From contig NZ_LZIL01000003.1 of the NCBI RefSeq assembly GCF_001667075.1, positions 107,731-171,730 on the forward strand: 64,000 nucleotides of DNA, read 5' to 3'. Under the pieces are notes generated by a model. That model had not been told where the DNA came from. It did not search any database and saw only the letters and a program-made list of their open reading frames with translations. Origin of the DNA: Mycobacterium sp. 852014-52450_SCH5900713 (GTDB lineage: Bacteria; Actinomycetota; Actinomycetes; Mycobacteriales; Mycobacteriaceae). This document shows, one piece after another, positions 24,376-34,200 of the stretch; the stretch's first letter is position 1, and the number at the start of each line of letters is the position of its first letter. The translations under genes and the position numbers were made by a program.

Positions 24376-25050
24376 ATGACGCGATCGTCACGTGCCAGCG
24401 CGCCGATCACCGTCGCGCTCGTCGACGACTATGACGTCGTCGTGAAGGGCGTCGCCAACATGTTGGACCCCTACCGGGACCGCGTCGTCATTGCGGAACT
24501 GGACTCCACCATGCCCGTCGACGACGCCGTCGACATCGTGCTGTACGACTCATTCGCCCAACCCGAATCCGATCAAGAGGAGATCGGAGTTCTGACGGCG
24601 AACCCCCGAGCACGCCGGGTTGTCGTCTACACCTGGAACTTTCACCCCGACCTCGTCGAGAGTGCACGGCGGCATGGCGCTCAGGGATATCTGTCCAAGA
24701 CCCTGCCGGCCCGGGAACTGGTAGCCGCATTGGAGGCGGTGCATTCGGGCGAGGTGGTTATCAGCCCGGTGACCGGGCGACCGCGCAGCGCTCCCGGGCT
24801 GGACTGGCCGGGCCGTAACGAAGGGCTCAGCGACCGGGAAGCGGAGATCCTGGCGCTGATCACCCAGGGTAAGAGCAATGCCGACGTGGCACGGTTGACC
24901 TACCTAAGTCCCAACACGGTGAAGTCGTACATCCGCACGATCTATCGCAAAATCGGCGTGGGCAGTCGGACCCAGGCCGTGCTGTGGGGTGTGGATCACG
25001 GGTTCACACCTGACCATCACCGCATCGAACACTGGCGCGGTGGCCCCTGA
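24376..25050 (+). CDS. LuxR/NarL-type response regulator
   Basis: A 224-aa protein. Its N-terminal receiver-like domain starts with VALVDDYDVVVKGV (acidic pair), has the presumptive phospho-acceptor Asp in VDIVLYDSF, Thr in VVYTWNF and Lys in GYLSKTLPA. The C-terminal LuxR helix-turn-helix is LSDREAEILALITQGKSNADVARLTYLSPNTVKSYI (split here across residues 150-190). No histidine kinase is nearby, so it is an orphan. The receiver is short between Asp and Thr and may not need phosphorylation. Transcript probably leaderless. It is not part of the conserved M. tuberculosis order at this point. Targets unknown; the divergent DUF6131 gene is a candidate. Confidence 0.85.
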   Translation: MTRSSRASAPITVALVDDYDVVVKGVANMLDPYRDRVVIAELDSTMPVDDAVDIVLYDSFAQPESDQEEIGVLTANPRARRVVVYTWNFHPDLVESARRHGAQGYLSKTLPARELVAALEAVHSGEVVISPVTGRPRSAPGLDWPGRNEGLSDREAEILALITQGKSNADVARLTYLSPNTVKSYIRTIYRKIGVGSRTQAVLWGVDHGFTPDHHRIEHWRGGP

Positions 25051-25056
25051 CCGAGC

Positions 25057-26049
25057 TCAGAACAGCGCGAGCTGCTGGTCGAGCGCGGTGGTGTCGGTGA
25101 ACTCCTCCATGCTGGTGCCGCCCACGACGGCGCGGATGGAGTCCATGAACTGCGTGTCGGAAATCACCGGGATCCCCAGCTGCCGAGCCAGGTAGCCCTT
25201 GCCCTGGTCCGGGGCGGGATCGTTGCACACCACCAGCGACGTCTCCCCGTCGACGGTGTCGCTGTAGGCCAGCCCGGCATGCAGGATCCGCTCCACGAGT
25301 TCCTCGTGGGTGCGCCCGACCTCGGCCGCCAGGGCAACCCGCATGCCCTGCACCAGCGGCCTGCCACCCACGTAGTGGCCGGGATTCAGGTACGGGCAGG
25401 GCATCCGCGAGGCCAGCACCTTCAACGGGCGCAGCTCGTCATGGGTGACGCGGCCGTTCGGCCAGCGGCGGCGGGTGACCGGATGCACCGGCAGCCAGAT
25501 GTCACGTTGGCGCGCGCGCTCGAGGGCCGACGCCAGCACACCGGTCAGCACCATTGCGTCGTCGAAGGCGTCGTGCGGCCGTTCCTGGGTCACGCCCCAG
25601 TGCGCCGCGAGGGTCTCCAACCGCAGGTTGTCGGTGCCGAGATCCAGCCGCCGGGCCAGCTCGACCGTGCACATGACGGCGTCGATGGGTAGTTCGGCCT
25701 CGGCGAGCTCGGCTTCCGCGGTCAGGAACGCATAGTCGAACGCGACATTGTGGGCAACCAGCGTGCGGCCGTCCAGCACCTTGACCACGTCATCGACGAT
25801 GTCGGCGAACTGCGGTTGGTCTTCCAGCATGGCGGTGGTCAGGCCGTGCACGTGGGTGGGACCGGGATCGACCCCGGGGTTCAGCAGGCTGACCACCGAT
25901 TGCTCGACGCGCCCGTCGTCGTCGAGGCCCAGCACCGCCAGGCTGATGACCCGTGCCTGACCCGGGCGAAAACCCGAGGTCTCAACGTCGATGACAGCCC
26001 AGCCCCCGTCCGGCTCGCTGGCCGGTCGCCCCCAGGACACCCGGTTCAT
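25057..26049 (-). CDS. DEDDh exonuclease (DnaQ-like) with C-terminal BRCT domain
   Basis: A 330-aa protein starting at ATG 26049. Exo I is WAVIDVETSGF (D-x-E), Exo II is TLVAHNVAFDYAFL (HN..FD) and Exo III is RPHDAFDDAMVL (H...D), giving the full DEDDh set for 3'-5' exonuclease activity with two metals. After residue 200 a linker leads to a BRCT-like domain (GMRVALAAEVGRTHEELVERILHAGL, SLVVCNDPAPDQGKGYLARQLG). This pairing is typical of actinobacterial epsilon-like proteins (Rv3711c), distinct from the DnaE1 PHP proofreading domain. A role in repair or replication is likely. It ends 6 bp past the LuxR gene stop, in the convergent direction. Confidence 0.9.
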   Translation of the reverse strand: MNRVSWGRPASEPDGGWAVIDVETSGFRPGQARVISLAVLGLDDDGRVEQSVVSLLNPGVDPGPTHVHGLTTAMLEDQPQFADIVDDVVKVLDGRTLVAHNVAFDYAFLTAEAELAEAELPIDAVMCTVELARRLDLGTDNLRLETLAAHWGVTQERPHDAFDDAMVLTGVLASALERARQRDIWLPVHPVTRRRWPNGRVTHDELRPLKVLASRMPCPYLNPGHYVGGRPLVQGMRVALAAEVGRTHEELVERILHAGLAYSDTVDGETSLVVCNDPAPDQGKGYLARQLGIPVISDTQFMDSIRAVVGGTSMEEFTDTTALDQQLALF

Positions 26050-26111
26050 GAGTTGAGGATGGCACGTCCGGCCGACAACGCCTGGTCGCTGCGCTGCCGT
26101 GTCGGCACGGA

Positions 26112-26183
26112 ATTCGATGCGGGCGACCCGCCGCACCCGACACCAGCGCCGCGCTTGCGATCGCCCGGGATTCGATGCGGGCG
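26112..26183 (-). repeat. Inverted copy of the dispersed repeat with flanking 14-bp direct repeats
   Basis: On the minus strand GATCGCAAGCGCGGCGCTGG...GGCGGGTCG (26124-26163) matches the units at 23805 and 9921. ATTCGATGCGGGCG occurs at 26112-26125 and again at 26170-26183, 58 bp apart, so this is one unit plus the start of a second. It ends 13 bp before the murT -10 box. Confidence 0.7.
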
Positions 26184-26195
26184 GCGGCCCGCCTC

Positions 26196-26201
26196 TAAAC
26201 T
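26196..26201 (+). promoter_or_regulatory. -10 box TAAACT of murT, leaderless
   Basis: TAAACT ends 7 nt before GTG 26209, which has no Shine-Dalgarno. It lies directly beside the repeat copy, so the repeat may influence the -35 region. Confidence 0.5.
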
Positions 26202-26208
26202 CACCCGC

Positions 26209-27438
26209 GTGGTCACCACCCGTGCACGTCTCGCCCTCGCGGCGGGAGCGAGCGCGCGCTGGGCATCCCGGGTGACCGGGCGCGGCGCCGGGGCGATGAT
26301 CGGCGGCCTGATCGCGATGACCCTGGACCGCTCGGTGCTCCGTCAGCTCGCGGCCGGGCGGCGCACCGTCATCGTCACCGGCACCAACGGCAAGTCGACC
26401 ACCACCCGGATGACCGCCGCCGCGCTGGCCACGCTGGGACCGGTGGCCACCAACGCCGAGGGCGCCAACATGGACGCCGGCCTGGTGGCCGCGTTGGCCG
26501 CGCGCCGCGAGGCGACCCTGGCGGCCCTGGAAGTCGACGAGATGCACGTGCCGCACGTCTCCGATGCCGTCGAGCCGGCCGTCGTCGTGCTGCTCAACCT
26601 GTCGCGCGACCAGTTGGACCGCGTCGGCGAGATCAACGTCATCGAACGCACGCTGCGGGCCGGGCTGGCCAGGCACCCGACGGCGGTCGTCGTGGCCAAC
26701 TGCGACGACGTGCTGATGACGTCGGCGGCCTACGACAGCCCGAACGTGGTGTGGGTGGCCGCGGGGGGCTCGTGGGCGAACGACTCGGTCAGCTGCCCAC
26801 GCAGCGGCGAGGTCATCGTCCGCGAGAAGGGCCACTGGTATTCCACCGGCGCAGACTTCAAGCGGCCCAGCCCGCAGTGGTGGTTCGACGACGAGACGCT
26901 GTACGGGCCCGACGGGCTGGCGCTGCCGATGCGGTTGGCGCTGCCGGGCGCGGTCAATCGGGGCAACGCCGCCCAGGCCGTGGCCGCCACCGTCGCGCTG
27001 GGCGCGGATCCTTCGAAGGCGCTGGCGGCCGTGTCGGGCGTCGACGAGGTCGCCGGCCGCTATCGGACCGTCCGCGTCGGCGACCACGAGGCGCGGATCC
27101 TGCTGGCCAAGAACCCGGCCGGCTGGCAGGAGGCTCTGTCCATGGTGGACAAGCAGGCGGCCGGGGTGGTCATCTCGGTCAACGGGCAGGTCCCCGACGG
27201 CGAGGACCTGTCCTGGCTATGGGACGTGCGCTTCGAGCATTTCGAGCACACCGCCGTGGTGGCCGCCGGGGAACGGGGCACCGACCTCGCGGTGCGCCTC
27301 GGCTACGCGGGCGTCGACCACACCCTGGTGCACGACACCGTGGCCGCCATCGCGTCCTGCCCGCCGGGGCGGGTCGAGGTCGTCGCCAACTACACCGCGT
27401 TCCTCCAGCTGCAACGGGCGTTGGCGCGCCATGGCTGA
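26209..27438 (+). CDS. murT: Lipid II isoglutaminyl synthase subunit MurT
   Basis: With GatD it amidates the D-Glu of lipid II to D-isoglutamine, needed for peptidoglycan cross-linking. The 409-aa Mur-ligase-type protein has the P-loop TVIVTGTNGKSTTTRM (about residues 55-70), ALEVDEMHVP, VLLNLSRDQLDR, and the C-terminal MurT domain (ILLAKNPAGWQEAL, DVRFEHFEH). The zinc-ribbon insertion seen in some MurT proteins is reduced here: only one Cys remains in DSVSCPRSGEVI. The start GTG 26209 is chosen from the -10 box geometry. It overlaps gatD by 8 bp. Corresponds to Rv3712. Confidence 0.93.
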   Translation: MVTTRARLALAAGASARWASRVTGRGAGAMIGGLIAMTLDRSVLRQLAAGRRTVIVTGTNGKSTTTRMTAAALATLGPVATNAEGANMDAGLVAALAARREATLAALEVDEMHVPHVSDAVEPAVVVLLNLSRDQLDRVGEINVIERTLRAGLARHPTAVVVANCDDVLMTSAAYDSPNVVWVAAGGSWANDSVSCPRSGEVIVREKGHWYSTGADFKRPSPQWWFDDETLYGPDGLALPMRLALPGAVNRGNAAQAVAATVALGADPSKALAAVSGVDEVAGRYRTVRVGDHEARILLAKNPAGWQEALSMVDKQAAGVVISVNGQVPDGEDLSWLWDVRFEHFEHTAVVAAGERGTDLAVRLGYAGVDHTLVHDTVAAIASCPPGRVEVVANYTAFLQLQRALARHG

Positions 27439-28138
27439 CTCGACCGTGCGGATCGGGCTGGTGTTGCCCGACGTGATGGGCACCTACGGCGACGGCGGCA
27501 ACGCGCTGGTGCTGCGCCAGCGGCTGCGACTGCGGGGCATCGCCGCGGAGGTCATCGAGATCACGCTCGCCGACCCGGTGCCGGACTCGCTGGACCTCTA
27601 CACCCTGGGCGGCGCCGAGGACTACGCGCAGCGGTTGGCCACCAGGCACCTGGTCAAGCACCCCGGGCTGCAGCGCGCCGCGGAGCGGGGCGCGCCCGTG
27701 CTGGCGATCTGCGCCGCGGTCCAGGTGCTGGGGCGGTGGTATGAGACGTCGGCAGGGGAACGGGTCGACGGCGTGGGCCTGCTCGACGCGACCACCTCGC
27801 CGCAGGACGCCCGCACCATCGGCGAACTGATCACCAAGCCGCTGCTGCCCGGGCTGACCCAGCGGCTCACCGGATTCGAGAACCACCGGGGCGGCACCGT
27901 CCTGGGCCCCGCCGCGTCGCCGCTGGGCGCTGTGGTCAAGGGCGCGGGCAACCGGGCGGGCGACGGCTTCGACGGCGCGGTGCAGGGCAGCGTCGTCGCC
28001 ACCTACATGCACGGGCCGTGCCTGGCGCGCAACCCGGAGCTGGCCGACCTGCTGCTGAGCAAGGTGGTGGGTGAGCTGGCGCCGTTGGACCTGCCCGAGG
28101 TGGAGTTGTTGCGCCGGGAGCGGTTAGGGGCGCGCTGA
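27431..28138 (+). CDS. gatD: Lipid II isoglutaminyl synthase glutaminase subunit GatD
   Basis: A 235-aa class I glutamine amidotransferase of the CobB/CobQ type. It releases ammonia from glutamine and passes it to MurT. Motifs: VLPDVMGTYGDGGNALVL, LYTLGGAEDYAQRLA, the nucleophile cysteine in VLAICAAVQVLG, FENHRGGT, and the histidine in VVATYMHGPCLARNPELAD. The overlap with murT shows an obligate operon. The next gene begins one base after its stop and may be co-transcribed. Corresponds to Rv3713. Confidence 0.93.
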   Translation: MADSTVRIGLVLPDVMGTYGDGGNALVLRQRLRLRGIAAEVIEITLADPVPDSLDLYTLGGAEDYAQRLATRHLVKHPGLQRAAERGAPVLAICAAVQVLGRWYETSAGERVDGVGLLDATTSPQDARTIGELITKPLLPGLTQRLTGFENHRGGTVLGPAASPLGAVVKGAGNRAGDGFDGAVQGSVVATYMHGPCLARNPELADLLLSKVVGELAPLDLPEVELLRRERLGAR

Positions 28139-28139
28139 C

Positions 28140-28577
28140 GTGCGGAATGACATCGCGAGAAGCAGCCGGCCGGGGTTGGCGGGCGGCGGCGCCCTGCTGG
28201 TCGCGGCCGCATTGATTGCGCCGGCGCCGGCGCACGCCACCCCGGAGGTGCCGAGCGGTCGTTACACCGTGCTCTATACCGACAGCGACAAATCGACCAT
28301 GTGGCTTTTCGCCCCCTGCGGGTCGGACTGCACGCTGGCGACCTCGCAGGACGGCGGGACGTTCGTCATCAGCTGGGAGTTCGACCTCGTGAACGGACGC
28401 TGGACCCACAGCGGGGCGACGCAGGCGCCGTGCGCGAACGGAACATCGGTCCCGGCAACCGTCGACTACAGCTTCGACGCCGTGTCGCTTGCCGGTGAGG
28501 GCACGACGACCACGTCCGACGGGTGCGGCGGTCCAGGCTCGACGGTCACTCGGCCGTTCCGATTGACCAAAACCTGA
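28140..28577 (+). CDS. Small secreted hypothetical protein (145 aa)
   Basis: GTG start one base after the gatD stop. A signal peptide of about 35 residues (GGALLVAAALIAPAPAHA, cut after AHA) precedes a mature domain of about 110 residues with four cysteines (APCGSDC, APCANG, DGCGG) and beta-rich, Trp/Thr-containing sequence (YTVLYTDSDKSTMWLF, GTFVISWEFDLVNGRW). Many mycobacterial secreted lipocalin-like or beta-sandwich proteins look like this; I do not recognise a named family. M. tuberculosis has Rv3714c here, unrelated and on the other strand. Function unknown. Confidence 0.7.
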   Translation: MRNDIARSSRPGLAGGGALLVAAALIAPAPAHATPEVPSGRYTVLYTDSDKSTMWLFAPCGSDCTLATSQDGGTFVISWEFDLVNGRWTHSGATQAPCANGTSVPATVDYSFDAVSLAGEGTTTTSDGCGGPGSTVTRPFRLTKT

Positions 28578-28583
28578 GCGACG

Positions 28584-29195
28584 TCAGACCATCGCCCGGC
28601 GGCCGACCAGCGCGCGGCCCAGCGTCAGTTCGTCGGCGAACTCCAGGTCTCCGCCCATCGGCAGCCCCGACGCGATCCGCGTCACCGTCAGCCCCGGGAT
28701 GTCGCGCAACATCCGCACCAGGTAGGTGGCCGTCGCCTCCCCCTCGGTGTTCGGGTCGGTGGCGATGATCACCTCGGTGATGTCGACGTCGTCGACCCGC
28801 TCACCGATCCGGCTCAGCAGCTCGCGGATCCGCAGCTGATCGGGCCCCACCCCCGACAATGGATCCAGCGCGCCGCCCAGCACGTGATACCGGCCGCGGA
28901 ATTCGCGGGTGCGCTCGACCGCCTGGACGTCCTTCGGCTCCTCGACCACGCATACCAACGAGCCGTCCCGCCGGGGATCCGAGCAGATGCGGCAGCGCTC
29001 GTTGTCGGAGACGTTGCCGCACACCGCGCAGAACCGCACGCCGTCGCGGACCTTTCCCAGCGCCGCGGTCAGCCGGTCGATGTCCGGCGGTTCGACGGAC
29101 AGCAGGTGGAAGGCGATGCGCTGAGCGCTCTTGGGCCCGATGCCCGGCAGCTTGCCGAGCTCGTCGATCAGATCCTGGACGGGTCCTTCAAACAT
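28584..29195 (-). CDS. recR: Recombination mediator RecR
   Basis: A 203-aa protein acting with RecO (and RecF) to load RecA on gapped DNA. A helix-hairpin-helix at the start ([21 protein letters not shown]), a C4 zinc finger ([16 protein letters not shown]) and a Toprim domain ([32 protein letters not shown]) are all intact. Length is standard. It lies 10 bp downstream of ybaB in the conserved ybaB-recR pair. It converges with the small secreted gene, 6 bp apart. Corresponds to Rv3715c. Confidence 0.97.
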   Translation of the reverse strand: MFEGPVQDLIDELGKLPGIGPKSAQRIAFHLLSVEPPDIDRLTAALGKVRDGVRFCAVCGNVSDNERCRICSDPRRDGSLVCVVEEPKDVQAVERTREFRGRYHVLGGALDPLSGVGPDQLRIRELLSRIGERVDDVDITEVIIATDPNTEGEATATYLVRMLRDIPGLTVTRIASGLPMGGDLEFADELTLGRALVGRRAMV

Positions 29196-29205
29196 GTCGG
29201 AAGGT

Positions 29206-29553
29206 CTAGAGCCCCGGCGCCGGGGCCGGAGGCTGGCCCGGGGGTGGGCCGCCGAAACCGCCGGCCAGCGCGCCCAGCCGCTCCTGCGCCATGCGGGTGA
29301 CCTGCTTCGACGCGTCGCCCATGGCCCCGACGATCAAGTCCTGCAGCGTCTCGACGTCCCCGGGGTCGACGACCTTGGGATCGATCTGCACCGCGACCAC
29401 CTCGCCACTGCCTTTGACGGTCACCCTGACCAAGCCTCCGCCGGCCTGCCCGTGCACCTCGGCATTCGCCAGCTGTTGCTGGGCTTCCATCAACTTCTGC
29501 TGCATCTCCTGCGCCTGGGCCAGCAGCGCCGACATGTCGCCTCCGGGTTGCAT
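29206..29553 (-). CDS. YbaB/EbfC nucleoid-associated protein
   Basis: A 115-aa protein of the YbaB/EbfC family, homodimeric DNA-binding proteins. The helical start [21 protein letters not shown], the strand [18 protein letters not shown] and the helix [20 protein letters not shown] define it. The tail is Pro/Gly-rich ([13 protein letters not shown]). It is paired with recR in most bacteria. It is divergent from the amidase gene across 98 bp. Corresponds to Rv3716c. Confidence 0.93.
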   Translation of the reverse strand: MQPGGDMSALLAQAQEMQQKLMEAQQQLANAEVHGQAGGGLVRVTVKGSGEVVAVQIDPKVVDPGDVETLQDLIVGAMGDASKQVTRMAQERLGALAGGFGGPPPGQPPAPAPGL

Positions 29554-29639
29554 GACAGTCCCCTCGCATCTTGGTCTCGAGTTGGTTTCGCCTGCGTGTG
29601 TCCGGCGATTCGAAACACTCAGCGTAGACCGCGCGACGC

Positions 29640-29645
29640 TACCTT
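29640..29645 (+). promoter_or_regulatory. -10 box TACCTT of the amidase gene
   Basis: TACCTT (TANNNT) ends 6 nt before GTG 29652. No ribosome site precedes the GTG, so a leaderless message is likely. Confidence 0.4.
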
Positions 29646-29651
29646 TGCGCC

Positions 29652-30425
29652 GTGGACCTACGAGTGAGCAGGCGTGTCGGCATCAGGTTGGTCATCGGCG
29701 CGCTGGTTACCGCTTCGGTCGCGATCACCCCGACCGCCGCCCCGCCGGCATGGGGGGTCCCCTCCAACATCGCCGGCATGGTGGTGTTCATCGATCCCGG
29801 CCACAACGGCTCCAACGACGCGTCCATCGGCCGCCAGGTGCCGACGGGCCGCGGGGGCACCAAGGACTGCCAGGCGAGCGGGACGTCGACCAACAGCGGC
29901 TACCAGGAACACACCTTCACCTGGGACACCGCGCTGCGGGTTCGCGCGGAGTTGAACGCCCTCGGCGTCCGGACCGCCATGGCGCGCGGCAACGACACCG
30001 GGCTGGGGCCGTGCGTCGACGAGCGCGCCAACATGGCCAATGCGTTGCACCCCAATGCGGTCCTGAGCATCCACGCCGACGGCGGCCCGGCATCGGGCCG
30101 CGGATTCCACGTCAACTATTCGGCCCCGCCGCTCAACCAGGTGCAGGCCGGACCGTCCGTGCAGTACGCCCGGATCATGCGCGACCAGATGCAGGCCTCG
30201 GGTATCCCGCCGGCCAACTACATCGGCCAGAACGGGCTGTATGGACGCTCGGACCTCGCCGGGCTGAACCTGGCGCAGTACCCGTCGATCCTGGTCGAAT
30301 GCGGCAACATGAAAAACCCCGCGGACTCGGCGCAGATGGAGTCGGCCGAGGGCAGGCAGAAGTACGCCGACGCGATGGTCCGCGGCGTCGCGGGTTTCCT
30401 CGCCTCGCAGGGCCAGGCGCGCTAG
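29652..30425 (+). CDS. N-acetylmuramoyl-L-alanine amidase (Amidase_3)
   Basis: A 257-aa exported zinc amidase that cuts the MurNAc-L-Ala bond of peptidoglycan in the cell wall. A signal sequence (about residues 10-33) precedes the Amidase_3 domain. Zinc ligands are His in [12 protein letters not shown], Glu in [10 protein letters not shown] and His in LSIHADGG; the catalytic Glu is in [10 protein letters not shown]. The disulfide-type cysteines KDCQ and GPCVD fit the mycobacterial enzyme (Rv3717). There is no cell-wall-binding domain, as in that enzyme. It is the last gene of the conserved interval before the PKS/NRPS block. Confidence 0.94.
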   Translation: MDLRVSRRVGIRLVIGALVTASVAITPTAAPPAWGVPSNIAGMVVFIDPGHNGSNDASIGRQVPTGRGGTKDCQASGTSTNSGYQEHTFTWDTALRVRAELNALGVRTAMARGNDTGLGPCVDERANMANALHPNAVLSIHADGGPASGRGFHVNYSAPPLNQVQAGPSVQYARIMRDQMQASGIPPANYIGQNGLYGRSDLAGLNLAQYPSILVECGNMKNPADSAQMESAEGRQKYADAMVRGVAGFLASQGQAR

Positions 30426-30817
30426 GCGCACACCACCCGCACTAGGCCTCTCCGCCGGCCGTGCGACCACTCGCGACTGAACGCACAGCTAACACCTAGG
30501 TCGCTTCGAAGAATTTGCCTCAACCCGGCGCGCTCCGGGGTGACCTTCTGTATGGTTTGTTGCACACACGTCGACTTGCGGTGTGGGAGAGCGCATGATC
30601 AACCCGTCGACAACGACAACGACAACTAGTTCGCCTCGGCCGGCGACAACCGGCGCGGGACAACTTCTTCCGGGCCTCCGCCCAAGACGCAGCCGAATGC
30701 CGGGCGACCGGGATCGCAGCCATTCGCGCTGCATCTTCGCGGCGCGCCACGACGAAGCGACGGCGGCCGGGCCAGTCCGGTCGTCCATTCCCACGCCTTC
30801 GAGCCGGGCGAAGTCGG
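30426..30817. other. Gene-poor junction between amidase and PKS/NRPS block
   Basis: I see no convincing gene here. It holds a short (CGACAA) microsatellite near 30606-30627 and several short frames that lack ribosome sites. From about 30840 onward the base composition drops visibly below that of the flanking genes. The conserved M. tuberculosis order ends here. Confidence 0.6.
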
Positions 30818-31270
30818 ATGGGGATTGAGGACCCCGACCTTCCCCTGCCGAGGCGACAATCAAATGTCTGGCCTCCGCGAAACTCTGGCCACTCGGGTAC
30901 CAAATGCCGACCGCGCTCATTGGCGAATATCGGGACTCTGGGTAATCCAGATTTGCTTAGTCCGGTAATCAGCAAAGTGCAGCAAGGGCCGGAACCACCC
31001 AGCGCCGATTTCTTCGAGGTGGACGGCCGAATTTTCCCGCGGACGACCGATTATTCGATCGTCGAACCGAACGTTGATTATGTCTTTGCGCTGGTGGACC
31101 TGGCGATTTCGGACCATCAGCCCGGACATCGATCAATTGGAATGCGCACCGCTATGCCGTCCGGCATCGGGCGTTTCCCGCCGCAACCAATTGTCGAAGA
31201 TGCGTTGACTCGACCAGGCGGTCTCAACGACCACTCCGAATTCAAGCGCGCTTACCGCCCCGCCGGATAA
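30818..31270 (+). CDS. Doubtful hypothetical frame (150 aa) upstream of PKS
   Basis: ATG 30818 to TAA 31270, running into the PKS ribosome site. The third codon position is much less GC-rich than in the window's real genes (many ATT, GAT, CAA, TCA codons). No family is recognised. The second half (ADFFEVDGRIFPRTTDYSIV, then NVDYVFALVDLAISDHQPG) reads like folded protein more than the first half. It could be a foreign or decayed gene, or the AT-richer leader of the PKS operon. Its spacing, 16 bp before the PKS start, would fit co-translation. Confidence 0.25.
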   Translation: MGIEDPDLPLPRRQSNVWPPRNSGHSGTKCRPRSLANIGTLGNPDLLSPVISKVQQGPEPPSADFFEVDGRIFPRTTDYSIVEPNVDYVFALVDLAISDHQPGHRSIGMRTAMPSGIGRFPPQPIVEDALTRPGGLNDHSEFKRAYRPAG

Positions 31271-31280
31271 GAAGAGGTGA
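31271..31280 (+). promoter_or_regulatory. Ribosome-binding site of the PKS gene
   Basis: GAAGAGGTGA is close to the full anti-Shine-Dalgarno complement and ends 6 nt before GTG 31287. It fixes the PKS start. Confidence 0.75.
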
Positions 31281-31286
31281 ACGGCC

Positions 31287-34200
31287 GTGGAGAAAGCAAC
31301 TTTCACTCCCACTGCTGTCATCGGCATGGCCTGTCGACTGCCCGGCGGCATCGACTCCCCCGAGCGGCTGTGGGAGGCGTTGGTACGTGGGGACGACCTG
31401 ATCACCGAAGTGCCGCCGGACCGGTGGGACGCCGACGAATACTACGACCCTCAGCCGGGGATTCCTGGTCGGTCGGTGACCAAGTGGGGCGGGTTCCTCG
31501 ACGACGTCGCCGGCTTCGATTGCGAGTTCTTCGGGATCAACGAACGCGAGGCCACCGCGATCGACCCCCAGCACCGGTTGCTGCTGGAAACCTCGTGGGA
31601 GGCCATGGAGCACGCCGGCCTGACGCGAGAGACCATGTCCGACTCGCTCACCGGTGTGTTCGTCGGTCTGACGCACGGCGACTATCAACTGCTGGCCGCC
31701 GATGCGAACGCAGTGGAGGCGCCGTACGGGTTCACCGGCAGCAGCTTCAGCCTGGCATCAGGGCGGATCGCGTACGTCTTGGGCATTCACGGTCCCGCGA
31801 TGACGGTGGACACCGCATGTTCGTCGGGTTTGACCGCGGTGCACCTGGCCTGCCACAGCCTGAGCGACGGTGAAAGCGACCTTGCCCTGGCGGGTGGCGC
31901 GGCGGTGATCCTGGATCCGCGGAAGTTCGTCGCGGGTTCCGCGGAAGGCATGCTTTCCCCCACAGGTCGGTGTCATGCGTTCGACGTCGCGGCTGACGGG
32001 TTCGCGTCCGCCGAAGGCTGTGTCGTCGTATTACTCAAACGGCTGCCCGACGCGCTGCGTGACGGTGATCGGATCCTGGCGGTCATCCGCGGCACTGCCG
32101 CCAACCAAGACGGCCACACCGTCAACATCGCCACCCCGTCGCTCGCGGCGCAGACCGCGGTGTACCGAGCGGCGCTGGCCGCCGCCGGCGTGGATGCCCG
32201 CAGCGTCGGCATGGTCGAGGCCCACGGCACCGGTACGCCCGTCGGTGACCCGGTCGAATACGCAAGCCTGGCCGCCGTTTACGGCATCGACGTCCCCTGC
32301 GCGCTGGCGACGGTGAAGACCAACTTGGGTCATGCGCAGTCGGCCGCGGGAGCGCTCGGGTTGATGAAGACCATCCTGGCGTTGCAGCACGGCATGATCC
32401 CGCAGAATCTGCACTTCGCACGGCTGCCCGACGAGATGGCCGCAGTCGACACCAAACTGTTTGTGCCGCAGACGATCACATCATGGCCGACGAATGGTCA
32501 TCATCCCCGGCGGGCGGCGGTGTCGTCGTACGGGCTATCAGGAACGAACGCACACGCCATAGTGGAGCAAGCTCCGGCGCAGGTTCCGGAAGCCGCTGTG
32601 CCCGAAGCTGAGTCGGCCGCACCTCTGCTCTTCCCGCTATCGTCCACATCGGCCGACGAATTGCGTCGCACCGCCGGTCGCCTGGGCGACTGGGTCGCAA
32701 CGCATGAGGATGTAGCCCTCACGGACCTCGCCTACACCCTGGCGCGCCGGCGCGTGCACCGCCCAGTACGCACCGCCGTGATTGCCAGTGGCCGGCTGGA
32801 GCTGGTAAAGGCATTGCGTGAGGTCGCCGAGGGCGACACCCCGTATCAGGCCGCGGCCGGGCAGGATGACCGCGGCCCGGTCTGGGTCTTCTCGGGACAA
32901 GGTTCGCAGTGGGCTCGAATGGGAGCCCAGCTGCTGGCGACCGAACCGGTGTTCGCGGCGACCGTCGCGGCGGCCGAGCCACTGATCGCCGGCGAGGCCG
33001 GGTTCTCGGTGACCCGGGCGCTGACCGCCTCGGAGACCGTGACCGGTATCGACCGGGTTCAACCGACCCTGTTCACCATGCAGGTCGCGCTGGCCGCGAC
33101 CATGCGCTCCTACGGGGTGCAGCCCGGCGCGGTCATCGGGCATTCCCTGGGTGAAGTCGCCGCGGCCGTCGTCGCAGGAGCGCTGTCGCTGGAAGACGGG
33201 TTGCGCGTCATCTGCCGGCGCTCCCGCCTGATGTCGCGCATCGCCGGTGCGGGTGCGATGGCTTCGGTGGAACTGCCTGCGCAGCAGGTGCTTTCGGAAT
33301 TGGTGACCCGGGGCGTCGACGATGCCGTGGTGGCGGTGGTGGCGTCGCCGCAATCCACGGTGATCGGCGGCGCCACCCAGACGGTGCGCGATCTGGTCGC
33401 GGCCTGGGAGTCGCGCGACGTAATGGCCCGCGAGATCGCCGTCGACGTCGCCTCGCACTCCCCCCAGGTGGATCCGATCCTCGACGATCTGGCCGACGCG
33501 CTCGCCGGGCTGCATCCGATGCCGCCGCAGACTCCCTTCTACTCGGCAACCCTCTACGACCCGCGCGAGCGGCCGGTCTGCGATGCCGGGTATTGGGTGC
33601 AAAACCTGCGCCAGATGGTGCGTTTCGCGCCGGCGGTACGGGCCGCATTGGAGGAGGGCTACCGCGTCTTCGCGGAGTTGGCGCCCCACCCGCTACTCAC
33701 CCATGCGGTCGAGCAGACCGCCCGCAGTCTCGACATGCCGCTGGCCGCCCTGGCCGCGATGCGTCGCGAGCAAGCACAGCCCTACGGCTTGCGTGGCTTT
33801 GTCGCGGATCTGTACAGCGCGGGCGCCGCGATCGACTTCTCCGTGCTCTATCCGAAGGGGCGCCTGGTTGACGCACCGCTGCCGACCTGGACGCATCGTC
33901 GGCTGTTGTTGAGCCGCGGCGGTCAACCCTCAACGCACGGTGGCTGCACCGTTGCGGTGCATCCGCTGCTGGGCGCCCACGTGCGCTTGCAGGAGCAACC
34001 GGAACGCCATGTCTGGCAGGCGGAGGTCGGCACCGCCGCCCAGCCCTGGCTGGGCGATCACCAGGTTCGCGATGTGACCGTGTTTCCCGGGGCTGCTTAC
34101 TGCGAAATGGCGCTGACGGCGGCGCGCGCCGTTTTCGGCGATGCTTCCGAGGTTCGTGACTTGCACTTCGAGCAGGCGCTGCTGCTGGACGAACAGACCA

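Noticed and set aside
30583..30828. 81-codon frame with a Thr-rich start (TTTTTT from the CGACAA microsatellite)
   Set aside because: The start is made of simple repeat and the rest is Arg/Ser/Pro-rich as expected from random GC-rich sequence; no ribosome site.
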